Assembly (NCBI GenBank): GCA_946187935.1
Contig: CAMHSJ010000009.1
Location: 1 to 64,000, forward strand
Origin: an uncultured Clostridia bacterium
GTDB lineage: Bacteria; Bacillota; Clostridia; Saccharofermentanales; Saccharofermentanaceae
Direction of reading: 5' to 3'
Length of the DNA stretch: 64,000 nt
A program made the position numbers and the translations under genes. Below the pieces are notes generated by a model. The model was not told where the DNA came from and did not search any database. It saw nothing but the letters and a program-made list of their open reading frames with translations. Below, one piece after another: positions 41,853-49,451 of the stretch (position 1 is the first letter of the stretch; every line of letters begins with the position of its first letter).

Positions 41853-44222
41853 TCATCTCTCAGCCAATACTGTGCTTACTCTGTCTTCAATAATCGGGAT
41901 TATCTCATCAAGAGTCTTGTCGCCCTTAAAGTAAGGCTTCATCTCTTCTCGTAAGATGATCTCTATATCCGAATCGATCCTCGCGCTGTCAGTTATGGCT
42001 TCTATGGATATCTTAAAGCTTTCGATCTCTTCTTCTGTCAGCTCTCTGACTACAGGATCAGTGGCAATACCTACAAGTCCGTCAGGCATCATGGCAAGAT
42101 TGTATTCGTACATTTTGACAGCACTGGAGTTGTATGCTTTAGCTCTCGGAGTAAGGGCATCTTTTCTGATTGGGACAGAATTATTCGGCTCGTGATCAAT
42201 TCCGCAAGTCTGACCTTCGTAAGACAATGCGAATCTTATAAACTCCCAGCAAAGGTCGGGACTTGCGCTGGCTGCTGTTATTCCGGCACTGAAGCAAGAA
42301 TCACCGCATGTAAATGCCGGAGTGCTTCCGCCTAATGAAGGGAAGCCGGTCTTATAAACGGTTCCTTCATAAGCAGAGCTTCCGTCAGGAAGTCCGTATC
42401 CTGAAACCTGTAAGCCCAGAGAATCCATGATCTTGTTTGTTTTTGCAAAATCGCTGTTACTTGCTTCTCTGCTGTATAAGTACCATCCTGATTCTTCGGC
42501 AAAGTTATCTTTGCAGTATTCTGCTAATGCCCTGAATTCACTGGAGGAAAGATCGATCCTGCCGTCTTGGATAAAAAGGCTGCTTTGGGATCTGAATGCA
42601 GTAATGAAGAAGTCCGTCTGAGAGTAATTCCATGACAGCGGATCGTATCCGTCCAAACACTCAGAAACAATGCCCTCATACTCGGAAAATGTGGGTCCGG
42701 TATAGCTGTCCCATATCTCAGAAGATATATCCAGACCCGACAGATAAAATGAAAGGGTTATCTGATAGAGCTCTTTTCCCGTCTTGGCCGCATTAATGAC
42801 ATTCATAAAATAATCATCTTCATTAAGCTTACTGAAGTATGGCATAAGATCGATGAAGCAGGCATCATTATTGATCTCGGTTGAATCGAATCCGCCGATT
42901 ATCAGATCCGGTCCGTTGCCCTCCAATGTGTCTATCAGAAGTGACTGGTTTATTTGGGAACGCTGCTGCCTGTAGAATGCGTAATAATCATCCATATCGG
43001 TATCACCGTCAGGTTTGTATATTTGCGTGATATATCTTTTGTCGATCTGTATTATCGAATCCGTGCTGCTCTCGTTAAACAGCCTTATGACCTCTGCTTT
43101 GCAGTAGTCCATTGAATCAAGGCCGAGCACTGCGCAGTCCAGTATGACTTTTCCTGCGTTAGGGTTATTGGGTTCTCTTTTCAGCACGAAGATCTGAAGA
43201 TCGCTGTAACCCTGAATGTCTTCGTTGGGGCAGAAGATAATTGTATCTTCATCAATGTATGCAGGCTGTATCATATCACTGTCAAAGAGATTCCTGTTTA
43301 CATTGCATTCATTAAGATCCATCAGGTGAGTTGATTCTCCTGTCTCATAATCCAGTTTGTTCAGCTCATAATCCACAAATGAATAAACCGAACCGTCGTA
43401 GTTATGAAGGCCGCCTCCCCATATGTCCGCGTACGATGCCATCTGATCGCTCATGGCCTTCGCATTTAACCTGCCGGATGCTTTATCAAGCTCCAGCAGT
43501 TTATTCCCGCGGTTCGAAAAGCAGGCTACTACAGGCATTCCATCAATATTCCAAATGCGGAATACATATTCTGCCGGATCCGTTCCCAGGGCGTCCGCAA
43601 ATGAATATGTCTTGGTATTCCACGAAGCATCCGCCGTAACCAGTTCATAAGAACCCGCAGAAGGGGAGTATTTGATGCCATAAAGCGAATCACCTATAGT
43701 GCAGCAGAGATTCTCGTTAGCGAAACCTTCATTCTCTTCCATGGCTTTTTTGAAATCATCAGCAGGGTTTATCTCGTAACTGCCGGTATCAAAGTCAAGA
43801 CGGGCTATTATGCATTCTAAACCATAGCAGTTGTCATCATACTTAAAACCTGTGATATAGAATTCGTCACCAAGCTTAAAGAAGTACTGAAGCATTCCGT
43901 CAAATACACCATTCATCTCTATGGTCGCAGTCTGATTGCCCATAAGATCGTATCTTATGAGTTCCATGTCGGTACAGTCATCTCTTATGATTACGCGTTT
44001 TACGATAATATCCTCGCTGTCGGCATATTTAAGACCGGTCATGCTACGATCACTGCTGTCCCCCGTAAGCTGAGGCACACTTATTATCGTATCCGAATAC
44101 CAGGGGTCGGTTTCCTGAACGTATCTGACTTCGTTTTTGTTCTTGCCGGTGCTGCAAGATGCCATGGTCAGCAGCATAACTGCAGACATAACAAAGCTTA
44201 TTGTCTTGATAAAACGCTTCAT
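41853..44222 (-). CDS. Large lipoprotein with solute-binding domain
   Basis: The 789-residue protein has a signal peptide ending in a lipobox (LLTMASCSTG), so it is anchored outside. Residues about 45-370 are strand-rich with repeated short blocks (YDLMGNQTATIEM, LDFDTGSYEI, ELDKASGRLNA), suggesting a beta-propeller-like domain. Residues about 370-789 resemble family 1 extracellular solute-binding proteins: EVIRLFNESSTDSIIQI, GNGPDLIIGGFDS, CWEFIRFALSYEG. No permease or ATPase is adjacent. It follows the histidine kinase by 13 bp in the same operon, so it may be a sensor partner rather than a transporter part. Confidence 0.75.
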   Translation of the reverse strand: MKRFIKTISFVMSAVMLLTMASCSTGKNKNEVRYVQETDPWYSDTIISVPQLTGDSSDRSMTGLKYADSEDIIVKRVIIRDDCTDMELIRYDLMGNQTATIEMNGVFDGMLQYFFKLGDEFYITGFKYDDNCYGLECIIARLDFDTGSYEINPADDFKKAMEENEGFANENLCCTIGDSLYGIKYSPSAGSYELVTADASWNTKTYSFADALGTDPAEYVFRIWNIDGMPVVACFSNRGNKLLELDKASGRLNAKAMSDQMASYADIWGGGLHNYDGSVYSFVDYELNKLDYETGESTHLMDLNECNVNRNLFDSDMIQPAYIDEDTIIFCPNEDIQGYSDLQIFVLKREPNNPNAGKVILDCAVLGLDSMDYCKAEVIRLFNESSTDSIIQIDKRYITQIYKPDGDTDMDDYYAFYRQQRSQINQSLLIDTLEGNGPDLIIGGFDSTEINNDACFIDLMPYFSKLNEDDYFMNVINAAKTGKELYQITLSFYLSGLDISSEIWDSYTGPTFSEYEGIVSECLDGYDPLSWNYSQTDFFITAFRSQSSLFIQDGRIDLSSSEFRALAEYCKDNFAEESGWYLYSREASNSDFAKTNKIMDSLGLQVSGYGLPDGSSAYEGTVYKTGFPSLGGSTPAFTCGDSCFSAGITAASASPDLCWEFIRFALSYEGQTCGIDHEPNNSVPIRKDALTPRAKAYNSSAVKMYEYNLAMMPDGLVGIATDPVVRELTEEEIESFKISIEAITDSARIDSDIEIILREEMKPYFKGDKTLDEIIPIIEDRVSTVLAER

Positions 44223-44235
44223 ATATTACCGCCTT

Positions 44236-45828
44236 TCAATAGAAAACGATAACAGTAAAGAGATCTTTATCGGTCTTGAGTTTTATTTTCATCCCCAGAA
44301 GGGACAGATTCCTTTGGACAATGGCAAGACCCAGGCCCGTTCCCTTGGTAATGTTTCTTGAATCATCGTCCCTTACGAAGGGTTTAAGCAGCTCATCCGG
44401 TTTTTTCTTCAGAGGACTTGAAGGAGTATTAGTGACCGTCAACGAATTGCCTGCTATCTCTATGGTGATCGTTGTGTTTTCTTTGCTGTATTTGACAGCA
44501 TTGTCAGTCAGGTTGTTGATCGATTGTTCGAAAAGAAGTTTGTCAGTCGTGATGGCGGCATCGCCTTTAACATCTATCTTTAGCTCTTTGTCTTTGCACT
44601 GGGGTTCAAGTCTGGCAAAACAGTCCGTTATGAGGTTCTTAATATTAATACTCTCTTTAGTAAGTTTGTATTCGTTTGCTGTTTTGGAAAACTGAAGAAT
44701 GCTGCTTACCAGCTCTGCCATGGAATGCGCGTTGTCTTCGATCTTGCGGGCATAGTAGTTTCTTTTTGTTTCATCTGACTCAGAGGCGATATTCTCGGCG
44801 TAGCCTGCAAGTGCTGCAAGCGGAGTCTTAAGATCGTGCGCCATCGATCTTGTCATCTGGATCTGCGATTCGTATACCAGATAATCTGATTCGAGTTTTG
44901 AGTATCTTTTGTGAGCTAATAGTATGGCAATAAAGATAAGGATAAGCGCAAGGACGGGGAGAGTTATGTATATTCCGAACCTTATGGACGGCTTTAAGAG
45001 CGCGATTATCTCTACAGGAGACCTCTTAATGCCTTCAAGAGCAATATCAAATTGACCGTTATACTTCTCTATTGTTGAGATATAGCTATAGCTGCCGGAG
45101 GCAATATCTTCGCCTGATCTTACTTTGTAGAGGAGGCCATAAGTCAGTTTGATATTCGGTGAAGGCAGGTATTCCATAGGCTTTACCTGTTTCAATATAG
45201 GCTTATTTTCGCTTGGGGAACTAATATTGTTTATCGACAACCCCTTAGGAACAGTGGTATTAAAGTCGTGTTCAATCGATTCGCTGAATACTGTATTGCC
45301 GTCCTCATCGGATGCGTACAGACCGGTTATAGCTTTGTACGGATAGAAAACATCATTGTCATCAGCAAGGATCTTAGTAAAGAAAACAGCTTTGTCTGAG
45401 GCTTCAGCTTCGTTATAGAGTTGTCTTAATTCAGAAGAATCTGAATTCCCGAGAACCCTCTCATACGAGCCTTTTTTAAGTTCAATGAAGAACCCCTCGT
45501 CCGTGCAAATATAATGGTGGATTATATTATCGTCTGTTATCTTTATTACACCGACCAGAACATCGCAGTACGGATCCTCCATGACAGAGAGACTTTCTGC
45601 CTTTGACTGCTGAAGCAGGAGCCTGTGAAGTGCTTCACAGCCGTTGCTGTATTTGGCATCCTTGATCGAATTCGCAATCTCATAGCCTGCATTCTGGACT
45701 GCAGACGAAATATATCTGTTATAGGTCTGTTGCATATATACGGCCAATGAGCTGACAGACAATACAAAAATAATGAACGCTGTTATCAGATTCCTAACAA
45801 GGATCTTGCGGTACGAAGGTTTAGTCAA
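44236..45828 (-). CDS. Membrane sensor histidine kinase
   Basis: The 530-residue kinase has two membrane helices (about 13-33 and 280-302) around a 245-residue external sensor. The kinase part follows: H box RSMAHDLKTPLAALAGY near residue 335, N box SINNLTDNAVKYS, and G box GTGLGLAIVQRNLSLLGM. It starts at TTG (45826-45828), 7-10 bp after GGAGGAGG, overlapping the response regulator gene by 8 bp. It phosphorylates that regulator; the stimulus is unknown but may involve the linked lipoprotein. Confidence 0.93.
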   Translation of the reverse strand: MTKPSYRKILVRNLITAFIIFVLSVSSLAVYMQQTYNRYISSAVQNAGYEIANSIKDAKYSNGCEALHRLLLQQSKAESLSVMEDPYCDVLVGVIKITDDNIIHHYICTDEGFFIELKKGSYERVLGNSDSSELRQLYNEAEASDKAVFFTKILADDNDVFYPYKAITGLYASDEDGNTVFSESIEHDFNTTVPKGLSINNISSPSENKPILKQVKPMEYLPSPNIKLTYGLLYKVRSGEDIASGSYSYISTIEKYNGQFDIALEGIKRSPVEIIALLKPSIRFGIYITLPVLALILIFIAILLAHKRYSKLESDYLVYESQIQMTRSMAHDLKTPLAALAGYAENIASESDETKRNYYARKIEDNAHSMAELVSSILQFSKTANEYKLTKESINIKNLITDCFARLEPQCKDKELKIDVKGDAAITTDKLLFEQSINNLTDNAVKYSKENTTITIEIAGNSLTVTNTPSSPLKKKPDELLKPFVRDDDSRNITKGTGLGLAIVQRNLSLLGMKIKLKTDKDLFTVIVFY

Positions 45829-46501
45829 TCCTGTATCCTCCTCCTGTGACGGTTACGATCAGATTCCCTGATGTCTTGAGGTTCTGCCTTAATCTCTTTA
45901 TGTGGGTGTCCACGACTCTGTCGCTGCCGTCAAAATCCCAGTCCCAGATCTTGCTTATGAATTCGTTTCTGGTTATGACGCGGCCCTTATTCTCAAGAAG
46001 GAGCTTGAGACAGAGATATTCTTTCCTGGGCATGGGGCAGAGGACACCTTTAACCTTGACTTCCATCCTAAGAGGGTCAAGCGTGATATCTCCTGCCGTA
46101 AGACAGACATCTGTCTGTTTGTTCTGAGTATTCCTTCTTAGCATGGCAAGGCATTTGGCGTAGAGTTCGGATAATCTGAAAGGCTTGGCTATATAGTCGT
46201 CACCGCCAAGCTTATAGCCGCGCAGGACATTTGCTTCATCGCCCAAGGCCGTGAGGAAAATGACAGGGCAGTTGCTCTTTTCCCTGATGATCTTAATGAG
46301 CTCGAAACCGGTCGTATCCGGAAGCATGACATCGAGGAGCACCAGATCGTAATCGTTACTGTTAAGGGCCATTTCCGCATCAAGACCGCTGTATGCGCAA
46401 TCTACCGTCATGGTATCAGAGCCGATGCGGCCGAAATAGTCGGTCACATTCTCGGACAGATCCTTCGAATCTTCAACGAGCAAAACCTTGTATAAAAACA
46501 T
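45821..46501 (-). CDS. OmpR-family response regulator
   Basis: The 226-residue protein has a receiver domain (VLLVEDSKDLSENV, phospho-acceptor in LVLLDVMLPD, FLTALGDEA, DDYIAKPF) and a winged-helix domain (CPMPRKEYLCLKLLLENKGR, SDRVVDTHIKRLRQNL). It is the first gene of the operon with the kinase and lipoprotein, behind GGGAGAGG. Confidence 0.95.
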   Translation of the reverse strand: MFLYKVLLVEDSKDLSENVTDYFGRIGSDTMTVDCAYSGLDAEMALNSNDYDLVLLDVMLPDTTGFELIKIIREKSNCPVIFLTALGDEANVLRGYKLGGDDYIAKPFRLSELYAKCLAMLRRNTQNKQTDVCLTAGDITLDPLRMEVKVKGVLCPMPRKEYLCLKLLLENKGRVITRNEFISKIWDWDFDGSDRVVDTHIKRLRQNLKTSGNLIVTVTGGGYRID

Positions 46502-46555
46502 AGCCTCTCCCTATATAGGAAGAGGATAACACAATGATGTGTATTTTTTGTGTCG

Positions 46556-46831
46556 TTATGAAGCCAGGCTTATGAATACCAGTATATAGAAACCAATGAC
46601 GCTTGCTGTTGCTATAAGGTCAAATATCCCAAGTATCCGGACGGGCTTATGATCCTTGGCGAGTTTTCTTCCGATTATGAAGAAGACAAAGCCTAAGAAA
46701 GCCAGAGCCATAGTGATGTTTATTATCCACCTGATGATGTCCCCGTCTGCCTTCATGAAGATAAGGGGATAGGTGGTAAGTGCTGACAGCACGGGTATAG
46801 ATTCAAGTATTAAAGCCACAGTCTTTTTCAT
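46556..46831 (-). CDS. Small three-helix membrane protein
   Basis: The 91-residue product has three hydrophobic helices (about 5-25, 34-53, 67-89) with basic loops. It lies 17 bp after the Rrf2 gene, so it may be the last gene of the iron-sulfur operon. The ribosome site is weak (AAAGGCAG, distant). Family not recognised. Confidence 0.5.
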   Translation of the reverse strand: MKKTVALILESIPVLSALTTYPLIFMKADGDIIRWIINITMALAFLGFVFFIIGRKLAKDHKPVRILGIFDLIATASVIGFYILVFISLAS

Positions 46832-46848
46832 ATTTGTATTGTCTGCCT

Positions 46849-47262
46849 TTAGCTCTTGCTTTCTTCCATGAGGTCTTTTATCGTCACGCTGTCGAGATAG
46901 TTGTTGATAAGATCATTGAGCTTGGTCCACATGGGAAGGGTGCGGCAGGTGTCTTCCCTCTCGCATTTGGCGGCATTGCACTCGAGGCAGGATACGGGAG
47001 CTATGTCTCCTTCAGCTGCCCTTAAGATCTCGCCTATGGTATAGTCCTCAGGCTTTCTGGATAAGCGGTATCCGCCGCCTTTGCCGTGAACGCCTTCTAC
47101 CATGTCTGCAGCTACGAGCAGAGGCAGGATGCGCTCAAGATATTTGAGTGAGACGCCCTGGCGCTCTGCCACTGTCTTCATGGGTATGTAACCTTCACCG
47201 CCGTGCTCGGCAAGATCGATTATCACTCTCAGAGCGTAGCGTCCTTTGGTCGAGATCATCAT
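46849..47262 (-). CDS. Rrf2-family regulator (IscR/CymR type)
   Basis: The 137-residue protein has the Rrf2 winged helix: ISTKGRYALRVIIDLAEHGG, VSLKYLERILPLLVAADMV and GKGGGYRLSRKPEDYTIGEI. A cysteine cluster CLECNAAKCEREDTC sits near residue 92, where IscR proteins bind an iron-sulfur cluster, so it may sense cluster or cysteine status. CymR of Bacillus lacks this cluster. It follows nifS and nifU. The two near-identical dyads at 49004 and 49125 are its probable targets. The first of two tandem ATGs is used because AGGG lies 7 bp before it. Confidence 0.9.
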   Translation of the reverse strand: MMISTKGRYALRVIIDLAEHGGEGYIPMKTVAERQGVSLKYLERILPLLVAADMVEGVHGKGGGYRLSRKPEDYTIGEILRAAEGDIAPVSCLECNAAKCEREDTCRTLPMWTKLNDLINNYLDSVTIKDLMEESKS

Positions 47263-47339
47263 GGTAATACCCTCACTTTTCCCATTTGTAATCTATTGTA
47301 CATCTTATTCGCAGATTTCAAGAGATCTGCGAGTCTTAA

Positions 47340-47774
47340 TCAATGAGTATGGCAGCATGACTCACAAGAAGGATCCGGATAGTCCTTGGGATCGTAAGGG
47401 ATGTTGTTCTTATCAAAGTAATCCCTTAATGCGAGCCTTATTGCTTCCTCGGCAAGGACTGAGCAGTGGAGCTTGTGGGCGGGAAGTCCGTCTAATGCTT
47501 CCGTAACAGCCTTGTTTGTAAGTGCCATGGCTTCCTTGATGGGTTTGCCCTTTATGAGCTCAGTTGCCATCGAACTCGAGGCGATCGCGCTGCCGCATCC
47601 GAATGTCTCGAACTTTACGTCAGTTATGATGTCGTTCTCGATCTTAAGATAGATCTTCATGATGTCACCGCAGACGGGGTTGCCTGCTTCACCGATGCCG
47701 TCTGCATCTTCGATTACTCCGACGTTTCTCGGATTGCGGAAATGATCCATTACTTTCTCACTGTATAATGCCAT
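47340..47774 (-). CDS. NifU/IscU-type iron-sulfur scaffold
   Basis: The 144-residue protein has the three scaffold cysteines in AGNPVCGD, FGCGSAIASSSMATEL and KLHCSVLAEEA. It receives sulfur from the desulfurase and assembles clusters. The tail adds a further DPSCESCCHTH, which could bind metal. AGGAGAT precedes the ATG. It lies 12 bp after the desulfurase gene, as expected for its partner. Confidence 0.93.
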   Translation of the reverse strand: MALYSEKVMDHFRNPRNVGVIEDADGIGEAGNPVCGDIMKIYLKIENDIITDVKFETFGCGSAIASSSMATELIKGKPIKEAMALTNKAVTEALDGLPAHKLHCSVLAEEAIRLALRDYFDKNNIPYDPKDYPDPSCESCCHTH

Positions 47775-47786
47775 ATCTTTATCTCC

Positions 47787-48977
47787 TTATTCTGCAAAAA
47801 CATGCTGGCGCTTGCCTTCCGTGAGGTCTCTCCAGAAGGGGGACATATTCCTCAGGTAAGTTACAACATCCGTAACTGCGCTTATGATGTAGTCGATGTC
47901 TTCTTCTGTAGTATCTTCGCCGAGGCTTAGCCTTAAAGACCCGTGTGCGACCTCGTGAGGTCTGCCGATAGCAAGAAGAACATGGCTCGGATCTAATGAA
48001 CCTGAAGTGCACGCGCTTCCTGATGAAGCGCAGATGCCCTTATCGTCAAGAAGGAGCAGGAGAGATTCGCCCTCTATGCCTTCGAAACAGAAGTTTACGT
48101 TGCTCGGGAGCCTTTGAGTCCTGCTGCCGTTTAATTCTCCGTAGGGTATCTTATCAAGTCCTTCTATAAGCCTGTCTCTTAATGCCGTTATGCGCGGAGT
48201 GTTATCTTCGATACCGCTCACCGCATCTTCCAATGCTTTTGCCATTCCCATGATGGCGGGGATGTTCTCGGTGCCTGCGCGCTTGCCTCTTTCCTGCGCT
48301 CCGCCGCTTATTATGTTTTCGAGCTTGATGCCCTTTCTGGCATAGAGGACGCCGATGCCCTTGGGTCCGTGGAATTTGTGGGCAGACAAAGAGAGCATAT
48401 CGATGTTCTGCTCTTTTACGTTTATCTTTAAATGACCTGCAGCCTGTACGGCATCAGTATGGAAAAGAACATCTTTATCCTTAAGAGCTTCACCTATTTC
48501 TTTGATGGGCTCTATGGTGCCGATCTCGTTGTTGGCATACATTATGGTTACGAGGCATGTATCTTCTCTTAGATTCCCGAGCACCTGAGAAGGTGTGATC
48601 AAGCCGTCCGAGTGGACATCAAGAAGCGTTACTTCGAACCCTTCTTTCTTGAGCTTGTCTAAGGTGTGAAGAACTGCGTGGTGCTCGAATGCTGTAGATA
48701 TTATATGTTTCTTACCTTTAAGAGCTCCGAGTCTTGCAGCTGTTATTATCGCCTGATTATCGGCTTCGCTGCCGCCGGATGTGAATGTGATCTCTTTTGC
48801 CTCACAGCCGATACAGGCTGCTACGCGGCTCCTGGCATCCTCTAATGCTTCCTTTGCTTTCTGACCGAAAGAATACAGGCTTGAAGGATTCCCGTAAACT
48901 TCGCTCATGTACGGCAGCATAGCTTCGATGGCGGCGCTGCTCATCTTTGTCGTTGCCGCATTATCTGCGTATATCAT
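47787..48977 (-). CDS. Cysteine desulfurase (NifS/IscS type)
   Basis: The 396-residue PLP enzyme starts MIYADNAATTKMSSAAIEAM. It has HTDAVQAAGHLKI, the PLP-lysine motif SLSAHKFHGPKGIG, and the catalytic cysteine loop CASSGSACTSGSLDPSHVL. It takes sulfur from cysteine for cluster assembly. Strong site CAGGAGG before the ATG. First gene of the operon; its promoter carries an Rrf2-type dyad and faces the sulfur-assimilation operon. Confidence 0.95.
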   Translation of the reverse strand: MIYADNAATTKMSSAAIEAMLPYMSEVYGNPSSLYSFGQKAKEALEDARSRVAACIGCEAKEITFTSGGSEADNQAIITAARLGALKGKKHIISTAFEHHAVLHTLDKLKKEGFEVTLLDVHSDGLITPSQVLGNLREDTCLVTIMYANNEIGTIEPIKEIGEALKDKDVLFHTDAVQAAGHLKINVKEQNIDMLSLSAHKFHGPKGIGVLYARKGIKLENIISGGAQERGKRAGTENIPAIMGMAKALEDAVSGIEDNTPRITALRDRLIEGLDKIPYGELNGSRTQRLPSNVNFCFEGIEGESLLLLLDDKGICASSGSACTSGSLDPSHVLLAIGRPHEVAHGSLRLSLGEDTTEEDIDYIISAVTDVVTYLRNMSPFWRDLTEGKRQHVFAE

Positions 48978-49003
48978 GATTCCTCCTGAATATGTATTGA
49001 TGA

Positions 49004-49028
49004 TTTACCCTCCTGAACGGTAGGTAAA
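49004..49028. promoter_or_regulatory. Rrf2-type dyad at the iron-sulfur operon promoter
   Basis: A palindrome of form TTTACC-CTCC-N5-GGTAGGTAAA lies just downstream of the minus-strand -10. It shares TACC-Y-W-CC-N5-GGTAGGTAA with the dyad at 49125. Confidence 0.75.
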
Positions 49029-49031
49029 AAG

Positions 49032-49060
49032 ATTATGCCTCCCAAACACTTATTAGTCAA
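49032..49060 (-). promoter_or_regulatory. Promoter of the nifS-nifU-rrf2 operon
   Basis: On the minus strand TTGACT (49055-49060), 17-bp spacer, CATAAT (49032-49037). The Rrf2-type dyad begins 4 bp downstream, where a bound repressor would block initiation. Confidence 0.7.
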
Positions 49061-49097
49061 GGACTTTTCGCAGATGAAAATTTTTTCGAAAAGGCTA

Positions 49098-49148
49098 TTG
49101 ACACGGCATGAGAAATTGTGTAACATACCCACCAAGCAGGTAGGTAAT
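49098..49148 (+). promoter_or_regulatory. Promoter and overlapping Rrf2-type dyad of the sulfur-assimilation operon
   Basis: TTGACA (49098-49103), 17-bp spacer, TAACAT (49121-49126). The dyad at 49125-49148 (TACCCACC-N5-GGTAGGTAA) overlaps the end of the -10, so binding would repress. The same motif controls the opposite strand at 49004. Confidence 0.78.
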
Positions 49149-49180
49149 TGCGACGATCTGCACGAAAGGAGGAGCCACAT

Positions 49181-49297
49181 ATGTTAAATGGAAGAATTGA
49201 ATCCATGAACTGTTACGCGATGTGCGATAGCATGTGTACTATGCATGACTATGAGAGCTTCTCTTGTTCCATTTCTTATCCGTTGATGCGAATGTGA
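49181..49297 (+). CDS. Cys/Met-rich leader peptide (38 codons)
   Basis: An ATG at 49181 follows AAAGGAGG at 8-bp spacing, one of the best ribosome sites in the window. The frame runs 38 codons to TGA at 49295-49297. It encodes four Cys and seven Met; residues 9-21 (MNCYAMCDSMCTM) contain four Met and three Cys. The peptide lies about 155 bp before metY and downstream of that operon's promoter. The composition, position and the alternative RNA pairings just after it suggest a leader peptide whose translation reports Cys-tRNA and Met-tRNA supply. I have not seen this exact arrangement described in Clostridia, but I cannot search. Confidence 0.72.
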   Translation: MLNGRIESMNCYAMCDSMCTMHDYESFSCSISYPLMRM

Positions 49298-49373
49298 CCT
49301 TAGACTAAACCAATTCGCTGATCCCCAAAGAGAAAAACAAAAACCATCAAGAGAGGCACAAAGAATACCTCTC
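49258..49373 (+). promoter_or_regulatory. Putative attenuator: mutually exclusive RNA pairings
   Basis: Segment A (CTTCTCTTG, 49258-49266, inside the leader frame) can pair over nine positions (one G-U) with segment B (CAAGAGAGG, 49348-49356). B can instead form a 6-bp stem, GAGAGG with segment C CCTCTC (49368-49373). A ribosome stalled on the Cys/Met codons (up to 49243) would leave A free, while one reaching the stop would mask A and let B-C form. C is not followed by a good T-run, so simple intrinsic termination is not evident. Confidence 0.5.
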
Positions 49374-49451
49374 ATCTATACCTGTTTTGACGTCGCGCTT
49401 TCTGAAAACAAAATAAAAATCTAATTACTAACACTAAAGGAGACTAACACT

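Noticed and set aside
49184..49375. A 63-codon minus-strand gene
   Set aside because: It is antisense to the Cys/Met leader, with no ribosome site and no protein-like composition.
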